Assembly (NCBI GenBank): GCA_028281205.1
Contig: JANQKJ010000329.1
Location: 1-15,449 of the forward strand
DNA from: Gammaproteobacteria bacterium
GTDB taxonomy: Bacteria; Pseudomonadota; Gammaproteobacteria; UBA4575
Direction of reading: 5' to 3'
DNA length: 15,449 nucleotides
The notes below the pieces were generated by a model, which made no database searches, was not told the origin of the DNA, and was given only the letters and a program-made list of their open reading frames with translations. Every line of letters starts with the position of its first letter. The stretch's first letter is position 1. Positions 6,082-14,160 of the stretch are shown here, piece after piece. A program made the translations under genes and the position numbers.

Positions 6082-7281
6082 TTAAATTATGCTTTTTATA
6101 TAGGTGGTAATTCTGATTGCCGCTGTATGACACTCTTGGGGAGTGGCAACTAATGCTATTCTGACTCGATTGGCGCCGGGGTTTTGTTTATTTACTGAAC
6201 GCGCGAGATATTTGCCTGGAAGCACTGTGACATTTTGTTGTGAGTATAACCCAAGAGCGAATTGTTCATCATCTATCGGGGTGGGTAGCCATAAATAAAA
6301 ACCAGCTTGTGGGCGTTCTACGTTAGTGTGTGGGGAAAGTTCTTTTATGGCTAGTTCGAAACTCTGTTGATAGCGGCGGCGATTCTCTTGTACATGGGAT
6401 TCATCACTCCATGCGGCAGCGCTGGCATACTGTGTGGATAATGGCATTGCGCATCCATGATAGGTGCGGTATTTCAAAAATTCAGTCATAACTGAAGCAT
6501 CACCGGCTACGAAACCAGAACGCAGACCGGGTGAATTACTGCGTTTAGATAGGCTGTAAAAAGCTAAACAACGCTGGTATTGATCATCACCGTTAGCAAG
6601 CGCGGCCTGCAATAAACCTTGGGGTTGGTTGCTTTCATCAGTGTAAATTTCTGAGTAGCATTCATCTGATGCAATAATGAAATCAAACTTGTGGGCTAGC
6701 TCAATTAATTTTTGCATACACTGTAGTGGGATAGTTTCGCCAGTAGGGTTGGATGGTGTGCATATGTAAATGAGTTGAGTGTGTCGCCATGTGTCATCCG
6801 CAACTGCATTTAAGCCTGGGATGTCGCCATCAACTACACTGAAATCAATATATACAGGTTCCGCACCAGCTAGATAAGCAGCACCTTCGTATATTTGATA
6901 AAACGGGTTGGGTAGTAGTACCTTGGCTGATCCATCGTTATTGATAATAGTTTGAGCAATTGCAAACAATGCTTCGCGTGTGCCATTGACTGGCAGGATG
7001 TGTTGTTCAGGGTCAACGCTATTTGTTGGTAGGGAAAAGCGTTTACATAACCAGTTGGCAATGGATTCACGTAAGAATTCCTCGCCTTTCGTTTTGGGAT
7101 AATTAGCCAGAGTACTAAGATTGTTTGCCATGGCTTGTTTGATAAAACTAGGCGTAGGGCTTTTGGGTTCACCAATTGATAGATTAATATTTGCCAGTTC
7201 TTGGTTAACGTTAGCCGTAGAGAAAAGATTGCGTAATTTTTCAAACGGATAAGGCTGTAGCTTTTTTAGATTGGCGTCCAT
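6082..7281 (-). CDS. dapC: Succinyldiaminopimelate transaminase DapC
   Basis: DapC is a PLP-dependent class I/II aminotransferase that converts N-succinyl-2-amino-6-ketopimelate to N-succinyl-LL-diaminopimelate with glutamate as donor. Fold-type I residues are visible: Asn178 in TPSNPTG, Asp206 and Tyr209 in ASDECYSEIY, the Schiff-base Lys246 in YSLSKRSN followed by the phosphate-binding SPGLRSGF, and a C-terminal RVRIALVA carrying the substrate-carboxylate arginine. The 399-residue length fits. Placement between glnD and dapD, next to the enzymes before and after it in the pathway, supports DapC over other aminotransferases. E. coli uses ArgD for this step and has no dapC here. The gaps are 15 bases after glnD and 10 before dapD. 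No Shine-Dalgarno sequence is seen at its ATG. Confidence 0.93.
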   Translation of the reverse strand: MDANLKKLQPYPFEKLRNLFSTANVNQELANINLSIGEPKSPTPSFIKQAMANNLSTLANYPKTKGEEFLRESIANWLCKRFSLPTNSVDPEQHILPVNGTREALFAIAQTIINNDGSAKVLLPNPFYQIYEGAAYLAGAEPVYIDFSVVDGDIPGLNAVADDTWRHTQLIYICTPSNPTGETIPLQCMQKLIELAHKFDFIIASDECYSEIYTDESNQPQGLLQAALANGDDQYQRCLAFYSLSKRSNSPGLRSGFVAGDASVMTEFLKYRTYHGCAMPLSTQYASAAAWSDESHVQENRRRYQQSFELAIKELSPHTNVERPQAGFYLWLPTPIDDEQFALGLYSQQNVTVLPGKYLARSVNKQNPGANRVRIALVATPQECHTAAIRITTYIKSII

Positions 7282-7296
7282 AGTAAAACAGTGAAA

Positions 7297-9984
7297 TTAA
7301 ATGCTAATGCTATTTGGTAATTGTTTAGATTCGACAGTAATTTTTTCGGTAACTAAATCTATTAATGCTTGTTGTTCTTTTTTGTCTAGGATTTTTTTGT
7401 TATTTTTATTGGTGATATAGAAAATATCATGCACTTTTTCGCCCAGTGTGCTTACTCGAGCACTAATGACTTTGATGCCAAGCAGGGCAAAAGCTTGTGC
7501 GACATTTGCTAGCAAGCCTGGATGATCTATAGCATGGATATGCATGCTGGTGTGATCCAGATGCCTAGCATTTTTTATAGTGATTTTAGGCGCAAATTGG
7601 AAGTGACGTAAGCGGCTGGGTACAAATTGAGATGTTGAATTATAGCTGAGTTGTTTTTGTGAAACTGCTTGAGTGATTGCGGAGTTGATTTTCTCAAGTG
7701 ATTTTTTATCGCTGATAGGTTTCTCATTTTGATCGACTACAGTAAAAGTATTAAATGTTAGTCCATTATTAGAAGTGATAATTCTGGCGTCTAAAATACT
7801 TAAACCAAGTTTGTATAAACTATTTGTTATGTTGGCGAATAAAAAATTTCTGTCGGGAGTATAAATAAATATCTCTGTCGATCCTCGGCGTTCTAATTGA
7901 CGCACATGAATTTCAGTGTTGCTATCAGGGTTGGCTTTTAATGCAATCTCGGTGTGCCAAGTAATTTCATTATCTGTGTGGCGCAGAAAATAATCATCAT
8001 TAAACTGTGACCATACAATTTCACATTCTTCGTTGTCATAACCCATTTCATTAAGTTGTTTAAGTGCAGAAGTTTTAATGTCGTGAATAATCTCGCTGGT
8101 GTCGCGTGGTAATCCGGCCCTAATTTGAAATAAAGTGTATTTGTATAAGTCAGCCAGTAATGTTGAGCGCCAATTATTCCATAACGTAGGGTTAGTACCT
8201 TTAATGTCAGCAATCGTGAGAAGGTATAAATAGTCTAAGCGAATAGCACTGGATACTTTGTCTGCAAATCCTTGTACTACAGTTGGGTCGCTTAGATCTT
8301 TATGTTGTGCTGTCACTGACATAACTAAATGATTTTGGACAAGCCAGCTAACTAAGGAGGCATCAAATTGGCTTAAACCATGGGCCAAGCAAAAATCAAT
8401 CGCATCTTGAGATCCTTCGGAAGAATGGTCTCCATCGCGGCCTTTGGCAATATCATGAAATAATGCCGCTAAATATAGAATTTCTATTTTTGGCAGTTTG
8501 TAATAGATGGAATTGATTTCATTTTCAGTATGAATGCTGTCGCCTAATCTTGTTGCTTCTTTTAAGACAGTTAAAATATGATGGTCAACAGTGTAGACAT
8601 GATATAGATCGTACTGCATGCGTCCTTCAATTCTTGCAAATGCAGGCCAGTAAGCTGATAGTACACCTAAACGATGCATGCGAGATAATTCTCGTGCAAT
8701 ATGTCTAGGTTGTCGGAGTATCGCTATGAATATTTTTTTATGTTCTGAGTTATTGCGAAAGTCTTCATCTATTAAGTGTAAGTTTTTGCGTATCAGGCGA
8801 ATCGTATTGCTGCTGACTTTAGTCACATGGTCATGGTTCTGCAGTACCCAAAACAGCTCTAGCAGCGTGCTTGGATGATCCTGAAATAAAGTGTCATTAT
8901 CTGCATGTAGTACATCGCCAATTGAGTAGAAGTGGTCGCCTATTTTTTTGCGCATTCTTAAATAGCGTGTAGCAATACAAGTTTCTTCGAAGTGTTGTTG
9001 TAGTAATTCAATTAACTTGTAACACTCGCTAATATGCCGATAGTAATTTTGCATATACTTCTCTACTGCTAAATTTGAGTTTGAATCGCTGTGTCCGGCC
9101 AGTCGTGCCAGTTCCACTTGATAGTCGAAGAGTAAGCGATCTTCTTTGCGTTGCGTGACCAGATATAATGAAAAGCGCATCTTCCAAAGATATTCTTGCG
9201 CAAAGCGCAGCGCATTGTATTCTTCTTCCAGTAAAAATCCTTCAGCGATAAGCTCGTTGAGCGCACGATTACCAAAATGTCTTTTGGTAACCCAGTCTAT
9301 AAACTGTATGTCTCTTAGACCGCCAGGGCCTTCTTTGATGTTAGGTTCTAGTTGGTAAAGTGTGTCACCGTATTTTTTATGTCGTGCTTGCATCTCTTCT
9401 TTCTTGGCAAGGTAAAACTTTTTACTGTTCCAGATTTTATTGCTGGCAGTGGCTTTTTGTAGTTCATTGAATAGTGCGATGTTTCCGCATAGGGGCCTGC
9501 CTTCAAGAATGCTGCTAATAACAGTGACATCTTTTTTTGATTCCATTACAGCTTCTTTAACTGTTCTAACAGAGTGTCCGACATCTAAACCACTGTCCCA
9601 AAGAAAAGTTAAGAATGTCGAAAGTTTGTCTTTGTCACTGTCACCGAAACGCTTATCAATTAGTACCATTAAGTCGATGTCAGAATGCAGATGTAGTTCA
9701 GCTCGTCCGTAGCCACCGACAGCAAGTAGTGTTGCATTAGCTTTATGCAGATCATGGTTAAACCATGCATACCACAGCAAGTGATCAATAGTTATAGCGT
9801 AACCAATAATAACTTCAGAGGTGGCAGTACCAGATTTGAAAGCGTCTATAATAGCTTGTTGGATGGTTTGTACCAGTTCGCGATGTTTGTGTGGTCTAGA
9901 TTTAAATTCTACCCACTGTTCATCTTCGGTTGGCCACCATGCATGTTTAGAAATAAACGCGGGTGGTGGTGTGAGATTTGGCAT
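7297..9984 (-). CDS. glnD: Bifunctional PII uridylyltransferase / uridylyl-removing enzyme GlnD
   Basis: GlnD senses glutamine and adds UMP to PII proteins or removes it, so controlling glutamine synthetase adenylylation and the nitrogen response. All four parts are present in the usual order over 895 residues. The nucleotidyltransferase domain has GGYGRAELHLHSDIDL near residues 90-105. A PII-UTase linker region follows. The HD hydrolase domain has FHDIAKGRDGDHS near 508-520. Two C-terminal ACT domains begin near 701 (STEIFIYTPDRNFLFANITN) and 810 (SMHIHAIDHPGLLANVAQ) and bind glutamine in the family. Active-site motifs look intact, so both activities are expected. It follows map by 26 bases and precedes dapC by 15, probably in one transcript. 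There is no good ribosome binding site before the ATG. Confidence 0.97.
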   Translation of the reverse strand: MPNLTPPPAFISKHAWWPTEDEQWVEFKSRPHKHRELVQTIQQAIIDAFKSGTATSEVIIGYAITIDHLLWYAWFNHDLHKANATLLAVGGYGRAELHLHSDIDLMVLIDKRFGDSDKDKLSTFLTFLWDSGLDVGHSVRTVKEAVMESKKDVTVISSILEGRPLCGNIALFNELQKATASNKIWNSKKFYLAKKEEMQARHKKYGDTLYQLEPNIKEGPGGLRDIQFIDWVTKRHFGNRALNELIAEGFLLEEEYNALRFAQEYLWKMRFSLYLVTQRKEDRLLFDYQVELARLAGHSDSNSNLAVEKYMQNYYRHISECYKLIELLQQHFEETCIATRYLRMRKKIGDHFYSIGDVLHADNDTLFQDHPSTLLELFWVLQNHDHVTKVSSNTIRLIRKNLHLIDEDFRNNSEHKKIFIAILRQPRHIARELSRMHRLGVLSAYWPAFARIEGRMQYDLYHVYTVDHHILTVLKEATRLGDSIHTENEINSIYYKLPKIEILYLAALFHDIAKGRDGDHSSEGSQDAIDFCLAHGLSQFDASLVSWLVQNHLVMSVTAQHKDLSDPTVVQGFADKVSSAIRLDYLYLLTIADIKGTNPTLWNNWRSTLLADLYKYTLFQIRAGLPRDTSEIIHDIKTSALKQLNEMGYDNEECEIVWSQFNDDYFLRHTDNEITWHTEIALKANPDSNTEIHVRQLERRGSTEIFIYTPDRNFLFANITNSLYKLGLSILDARIITSNNGLTFNTFTVVDQNEKPISDKKSLEKINSAITQAVSQKQLSYNSTSQFVPSRLRHFQFAPKITIKNARHLDHTSMHIHAIDHPGLLANVAQAFALLGIKVISARVSTLGEKVHDIFYITNKNNKKILDKKEQQALIDLVTEKITVESKQLPNSISI

Positions 9985-10010
9985 TTAGTTTTAAATCTTT
10001 ATATCTGGCT

Positions 10011-10781
10011 CTAATCCCACGACTCTTCGGGGCGTCGAGTGAGTACTTCAAAACCATCATCTGTAACTAAAATAGTATGCTCCCACTGTGCGGATAAACT
10101 ATGGTCTTTGGTAACTACTGTCCATTGGTCAGGTAATAATCGAACATGGCGCTTACCAGCGTTCACCATGGGCTCGATAGTGAAGGTCATTCCAGGCACT
10201 AATTTCTCACCTACGCCGGGTTTCCCGTAATGCAGAACTTGAGGTTCTTCATGGAAATTGCGTCCAATGCCATGACCACAATATTCACGCACCACAGAGC
10301 ATTTGTTTTTTTCTACAAAAGTTTGAATAGCATTCCCAATATCACCCAGAGTGATGCCCGGTTTGACTTCGCTGATGCCAATACACATCGCTTCATAGGT
10401 TAGGCCGACTAGTCTCTGGGCTTTAACTGAGGGCTTGCCAACATAAAACATTTTGCTGGTATCGCCATGAAACTCATCTTTAATGATGGTTACGTCTATA
10501 TTTACCATGTCGCCGTCTTTGAGCACCCTATCCCCAGGAATACCATGACAAACTTGGTGGTTAATCGATGTGCAAACCGATCTAGGAAAACCTTTGTAAT
10601 TCAGAGGAGCTGGAATGGCTTGCTGTGTGTTGACAATGAAATCGTGGCAAATGTCATTGATTTCCTGAGTAGTCACGCCTGCTTTGACGTGTTCTCCAAT
10701 CATTTGTAGTACCTCAGAGGCAAGGCGGCCTGCAGTACGCATTTTTTCGATTTCGTCAGCCGTTTTTATGTGGATAGACAT
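10011..10781 (-). CDS. map: Type I methionine aminopeptidase
   Basis: Map removes the initiator methionine from nascent cytoplasmic proteins. The five metal ligands of the family are visible: Asp96 and Asp107 in NIDVTIIKDEFHGD, His170 in GHGIG, Glu203 in TIEPM, and Glu234 in QWEHT. His177 in HEEP is the usual second-shell histidine. The length of 256 residues compares with 264 in E. coli. The frame extends two codons further to a TTG at 10787, but the ATG at 10781 gives MSIHIKTADEIEKMRTAGRL, which aligns with the E. coli start. An AAGGA lies too far upstream (about 20 bases or more) to decide between them. It is the first gene of the leftward cluster and is divergent from rpsB, as in E. coli. 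Confidence 0.96.
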   Translation of the reverse strand: MSIHIKTADEIEKMRTAGRLASEVLQMIGEHVKAGVTTQEINDICHDFIVNTQQAIPAPLNYKGFPRSVCTSINHQVCHGIPGDRVLKDGDMVNIDVTIIKDEFHGDTSKMFYVGKPSVKAQRLVGLTYEAMCIGISEVKPGITLGDIGNAIQTFVEKNKCSVVREYCGHGIGRNFHEEPQVLHYGKPGVGEKLVPGMTFTIEPMVNAGKRHVRLLPDQWTVVTKDHSLSAQWEHTILVTDDGFEVLTRRPEESWD

Positions 10782-10824
10782 AGGCAATGAGTGCTTGTAA
10801 AAGTCCTTTTTGACTCGATATAAA

Positions 10825-10853
10825 TTGTTGATTCCAATGGATTATGGTATAAA
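10825..10853 (+). promoter_or_regulatory. Probable rpsB-tsf promoter with GC-rich discriminator
   Basis: TTGTTG (10825-10830) and TATAAA (10848-10853) are separated by 17 bases and fit a sigma70 promoter with a good -10 and a modest -35. The bases right after the -10 are purely G/C (GCGCGCGC, 10854-10861). A GC-rich discriminator is typical of ribosomal promoters under stringent control by ppGpp/DksA. Transcription would begin near 10860 and leave a leader of about 130 bases before rpsB. Confidence 0.6.
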
Positions 10854-10899
10854 GCGCGCGCTATAAGCGCAAATCTTAAATTCACACGTGTGCTCGACA

Positions 10900-10973
10900 C
10901 ATTCAGTAGGGTGCCAACGAAGGCGAAATGCTTAGTTGGTTGCTGAATGGGGGCCACGGACGTTTAAAACCCT
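10900..10973 (+). promoter_or_regulatory. Structured rpsB leader, candidate S2 autoregulatory element
   Basis: The leader can fold into a two-part hairpin. The outer stem is CATTCAG (10900-10906) with CTGAATG (10943-10949). The inner stem is CCAAC (10914-10918) with GTTGG (10935-10939). AGGGT (10908-10912), in the internal loop on the 5' side, is complementary to ACCCT (10969-10973), just upstream of the rpsB ribosome binding site, so a pseudoknot is possible. In E. coli the rpsB-tsf operon is repressed by S2 acting on its mRNA leader, and such leaders occur in gammaproteobacteria. That this one works the same way is inference, because I could not align it to a known model. Confidence 0.6.
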
Positions 10974-10992
10974 TACATAGGAGTAACATATC

Positions 10993-11862
10993 ATGACTGA
11001 CGTCACTATGCGCCAGATGTTAGAAGCTGGCGTGCATTTCGGGCATCAAACCCGTTATTGGAACCCCAAAATGGCCCCCTACATCTTTGGGGAGCGTAAT
11101 AAAATACACATTATTAACCTAGAAAAATCGCTACCTATGTTTAGTGATGCTCTCAATTATCTGGGGAAAATGACTGCCAATGGAGGCAAAGTTTTATTTG
11201 TAGGCACTAAGCGCTCCGCACGTGATGCAGTAAAAGCAGAAGCTGAGCGTTGCGGCATGCCTTACGTTAACCATCGTTGGTTGGGCGGCATGTTAACTAA
11301 TTTCCATACTGTAAAGCAGTCAATTAAGCGCCTCAAAGACCAAGAAGAAATGCTAGAGGGAAATGGTGCTGATCGCCTAGGCAAAAAAGAAATCCTAACT
11401 ATTCGGCGCGATGTGGAAAAACTTCAACGTAGTCTCGGTGGCATTAAGAATATGAATGTCCTTCCGGATGTATTGTTTGTTATCGATGTCGGTTATGAAG
11501 AAATTGCGGTTAAGGAGGCAATAAAATTAGGCATACCTGTAGTTGCTGTAGTTGATACTAATAACCCTTTAGATGGTGTTGACTATGTTATCCCCGGTAA
11601 TGATGATGCGATTCGTGCTATACAATTGTATGTTTCAGCAGCTGCGGATGCGATTGCAACAGCTAAAGCAAGTTCTCAAACTTTAACCGGTGATGAAGAT
11701 GAATTTGTAGAAGTTAAGGAAGCAAGCGAAACAGCTAAACCTAAGCGTGCGGCGAAAAAGAAAGTTGCAGTAAAAAAGAAAGCAGCACCTAAAGCTAAAA
11801 AAGCCGAAGTCGTTGCAAAAGACAAGGAAGAAGCTTCCGATGGCGTCGATGCTGACGAGTAA
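10993..11862 (+). CDS. rpsB: 30S ribosomal protein S2 with a Lys/Ala-rich C-terminal extension
   Basis: S2 binds late to the head/body junction of the 30S subunit and is needed, with S1, for translation of most mRNAs. The core is typical: MRQMLEAGVHFGHQTRYWNPKM at the start, IHIINLEKS, VLFVGTKRSA, VNHRWLGGMLTNF in the middle, and GIPVVAVVDTNNPLDGVDYVIPGNDDA before the end. The protein has 289 residues, while E. coli S2 has 241. The surplus is a tail of about 42 residues from roughly residue 248, first rich in lysine and alanine and then acidic (ending DGVDADE), and apparently disordered. AGGAG nine to ten bases before the ATG is a strong ribosome binding site. tsf follows after 35 bases in the same operon. 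Confidence 0.98.
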   Translation: MTDVTMRQMLEAGVHFGHQTRYWNPKMAPYIFGERNKIHIINLEKSLPMFSDALNYLGKMTANGGKVLFVGTKRSARDAVKAEAERCGMPYVNHRWLGGMLTNFHTVKQSIKRLKDQEEMLEGNGADRLGKKEILTIRRDVEKLQRSLGGIKNMNVLPDVLFVIDVGYEEIAVKEAIKLGIPVVAVVDTNNPLDGVDYVIPGNDDAIRAIQLYVSAAADAIATAKASSQTLTGDEDEFVEVKEASETAKPKRAAKKKVAVKKKAAPKAKKAEVVAKDKEEASDGVDADE

Positions 11863-11897
11863 AGACTTAATTATTAATTTTCAATAGGGTTTTAGAT

Positions 11898-12779
11898 ATG
11901 CAAATTACAGCTGCAATGGTTAAAGAACTGCGTGAACGCACTGGCGCAGGTATGATGGAGTGCAAAAAAGCATTGAGTGAAAGTGCTGGAGATATGGAAG
12001 CAGCCATCGAGCTCATGCGCAAGTCTGGACAAGCTAAAGCTGATAAAAAGGCTTCCCGAATTGCTGCGGAAGGTACGGTGGTAATTGCTCTTAGTGATGA
12101 CGCTAAAAGCGGTGTGCTACTAGAAGTTAATTGTGAGACAGATTTCGTTGGCAAAGATGAAAATTTCTTGAACTTTAGCAATGAAGTCGCTGCCAGCATT
12201 CTGTCGCAAAATATAGACAGCGTTGAAGCACTTATGGATGCAACGTTATCTAGCGGTGAGACGGTAGAGGATGCGCGACTTGCTTTAGTGAGTAAGATTG
12301 GTGAAAACATCCAGGTAAGACGTTTCTCGCGAGTTGTTTCTGCAAATGGCACTTTAGGGAAATACATGCATGGCAGTCGCATTGGTGTAATGGCTGAATT
12401 AGATGGGGGCAGCGATGAATTAAATAAGGACATTGCTATGCATATTGCCGCAAGTAAACCAATATGTGTGGATGAAGATGGTGTTTCTGCTGAGACGCTT
12501 CAGAAGGAAAAGGAAATCTTCATGGCAAAAGCTGAAAGTAGTGGTAAGCCTGCAGAAATTATCGAGAAGATGGTACAAGGTCAGATTAAGAAGTTCTTGG
12601 GTGAAATTACTTTGATGGGGCAGCCTTTTGTTAAAGACCCTGATAAGTCGGTTGCCCAGTTGTTAAAAGAAAACTCCGCCACTGTGATTTCATTTCAGCG
12701 TTACGAAGTAGGTGAGGGTATTGAGAAGAAATCAGAGAATTTTGCCGAGGAAGTGATGGCGCAGGTCAAAAACGGCTAA
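11898..12779 (+). CDS. tsf: Translation elongation factor EF-Ts
   Basis: EF-Ts exchanges GDP for GTP on EF-Tu. The N-terminal UBA-like domain is clear (AAMVKELRERTGAGMMECKKAL, residues 5-26), followed by the EF-Tu-contacting motif NCETDFVGKDENF near residues 77-89, two core subdomains with MHIAASKP near 180, and a C-terminal VAQLLKEN. The length of 293 residues is close to the 283 of E. coli. A ribosome binding site AGGG lies about ten bases before the ATG. The gene is co-transcribed with rpsB and followed directly by an intrinsic terminator. Confidence 0.98.
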   Translation: MQITAAMVKELRERTGAGMMECKKALSESAGDMEAAIELMRKSGQAKADKKASRIAAEGTVVIALSDDAKSGVLLEVNCETDFVGKDENFLNFSNEVAASILSQNIDSVEALMDATLSSGETVEDARLALVSKIGENIQVRRFSRVVSANGTLGKYMHGSRIGVMAELDGGSDELNKDIAMHIAASKPICVDEDGVSAETLQKEKEIFMAKAESSGKPAEIIEKMVQGQIKKFLGEITLMGQPFVKDPDKSVAQLLKENSATVISFQRYEVGEGIEKKSENFAEEVMAQVKNG

Positions 12780-12796
12780 TAATCAAAATTACATTG

Positions 12797-12826
12797 ACGG
12801 GGGCTTGGCCCCCGTTTTTGTTTTTA
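12797..12826 (+). terminator. Rho-independent terminator after tsf
   Basis: CGGGGGC (12798-12804) and GCCCCCG (12808-12814) form a perfect seven-pair GC stem with a TTG loop, extendable by an A-T pair, followed by TTTTTGTTTTT. This is a strong intrinsic terminator 18 bases after the tsf stop. It is also only 25 bases before pyrH, so it separates the rpsB-tsf transcript from the genes downstream at least in part. Confidence 0.92.
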
Positions 12827-12851
12827 TGTGTAAAGGTATTGGTGTTAAATA

Positions 12852-13574
12852 ATGTCTGATAAACCAAGGTTCAAACGTATTTTACTCAAGTTAAGTGGTG
12901 AGGCATTAATGGGCGAGTTTGATTATGGCATTGATCCTAAAGTCATAACTAGAGTAGCGCAGGAAATTGTTGAACTGGTTCGCCTGGATGTGCAGATTGC
13001 TGTAGTGATTGGCGCAGGAAATATTTTTCGTGGCGCAGGTTTGGCACAGGGTGGTATGGACCGTGTGACTGCAGATCATATGGGAATGTTGGCAACAGTG
13101 ATAAATTGCCTGGCTTTGCAAGATGCGATTGAGCGAGAGAATCAGTATTGTCGTGTTATGTCAGCATTACAGATTAATCAAGTATGTGAAGACTATATTC
13201 GGCGTCGTGCAATAAGACATTTAGAAAAAGGTCGTGTGGTCGTCTTGGCCGCGGGCACCGGAAATCCATACTTTACAACTGATTCAGCAGCAAGTTTGAG
13301 AGCCATTGAAATCAACGCCGACTTGATGTTGAAAGCAACTAAGGTGGATGGGGTTTATGATTCTGATCCGAAGACTAATCCTGATGCAAAGTTATATAAA
13401 CAATTAACATACGATCAGGTGTTAGGTGATAAATTATGTGTTATGGATGCCACAGCAATTGTGATGTGCCGTGATAATGAAATTCCATTAAGAGTATTTA
13501 ATATGTTTAACCAAGGTGATCTAAAACGTATCGCATTGGGTCAGGATGTTGGAACGTCAGTTGTGAGCCAATAA
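12852..13574 (+). CDS. pyrH: UMP kinase PyrH
   Basis: PyrH phosphorylates UMP to UDP with ATP, feeding all pyrimidine nucleotides and UDP-sugars. It is a hexameric amino-acid-kinase-fold enzyme in the cytoplasm. The family pattern is complete: RILLKLSGEALMG at the start, VVIGAGNIFRG near 53-63, the MGMLATVINCLALQ helix, AAGTGNPYFTTDSAA near 137-151, and LKATKVDGVYDSDP near 161-174. Its 240 residues match E. coli (241). The ribosome binding site is poor: GGTG seven bases before the ATG, with AAAGG further off. It sits just after the tsf terminator with no obvious promoter of its own. frr follows after 14 bases. Confidence 0.98.
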   Translation: MSDKPRFKRILLKLSGEALMGEFDYGIDPKVITRVAQEIVELVRLDVQIAVVIGAGNIFRGAGLAQGGMDRVTADHMGMLATVINCLALQDAIERENQYCRVMSALQINQVCEDYIRRRAIRHLEKGRVVVLAAGTGNPYFTTDSAASLRAIEINADLMLKATKVDGVYDSDPKTNPDAKLYKQLTYDQVLGDKLCVMDATAIVMCRDNEIPLRVFNMFNQGDLKRIALGQDVGTSVVSQ

Positions 13575-13588
13575 GTGGGTAAGTAAAT

Positions 13589-14146
13589 ATGATAGAAGAT
13601 ATTAAAAAAGATGCTGAAACCCGTATGGGTAAAAGTGTCGAGTCATTGAAAAATGAACTCACAAAAATTAGAACAGGTCGCGCACATGCTAGTTTACTTG
13701 ATCATGTGTTGGTCGATTATTACGGATCAGAAGTGCCAATCGCACAAGCAGCTACTGTCTCAGTTGAAGATGCACGCACACTAGCAGTATCACCATGGGA
13801 AAAAGCGTTAGTCCCAGTAATTGAAAAAGCAATTATGAGTTCTGATATGGGTTTAAACCCGGTGACATCAGGTGATGTGATTCGTGTGCCCTTGCCAGCG
13901 TTAACAGAAGAGCGTAGAAAAGATTTTGTAAAGCTAGTTCGTCAAGAAGCTGAGCAGGGTAGAGTTGCAGTAAGGAATATTCGTCGTGATGCGAATGCTG
14001 ATTTAAAAGAATTAGTTAAGGAAAAAGAAATTTCAGAAGACGATGAGCGTGGTGCTTTAGAAGTTGTGCAAAAGCTTACTGACAAACACATCCAACAAAT
14101 TGAAGAATTACTTTCTACTAAAGAAAAAGAGTTAATGGAAATATAA
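13589..14146 (+). CDS. frr: Ribosome recycling factor
   Basis: RRF works with EF-G to split post-termination ribosomes. The 185-residue length equals that of E. coli. Typical sequence is present throughout: ESLKNELTKIRTGRAHASLLDHV and YYGSEVPIAQAATVSVEDART in the first half, LPALTEERRKDFVKLVRQEAEQGRVAVRNIRRDAN in the coiled three-helix bundle, and EISEDDERGA toward the end. The start ATG has a moderate GGTAAG upstream. It lies between pyrH and uppS. Unlike E. coli, dxr does not follow frr directly. Confidence 0.98.
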   Translation: MIEDIKKDAETRMGKSVESLKNELTKIRTGRAHASLLDHVLVDYYGSEVPIAQAATVSVEDARTLAVSPWEKALVPVIEKAIMSSDMGLNPVTSGDVIRVPLPALTEERRKDFVKLVRQEAEQGRVAVRNIRRDANADLKELVKEKEISEDDERGALEVVQKLTDKHIQQIEELLSTKEKELMEI

Positions 14147-14160
14147 TTCTTAAATTTAAT

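Noticed and set aside
10782..10787. TTG at 10787 as the start of map
   Set aside because: It adds only two residues, is not better placed for a ribosome binding site, and the ATG at 10781 aligns with E. coli Map.
11867..12433. Long minus-strand open frame of 188 codons opposite tsf
   Set aside because: It lies entirely antisense to a clear EF-Ts gene, has a low-complexity serine/leucine-rich product with no recognisable motif, and is explained by codon bias of the real gene.
12794..12835. TTGACG at the tsf terminator as a -35 box for pyrH
   Set aside because: At 16 to 18 bases downstream there are only T-rich hexamers such as TTTGTT, which are poor -10 boxes. The T run belongs to the terminator.
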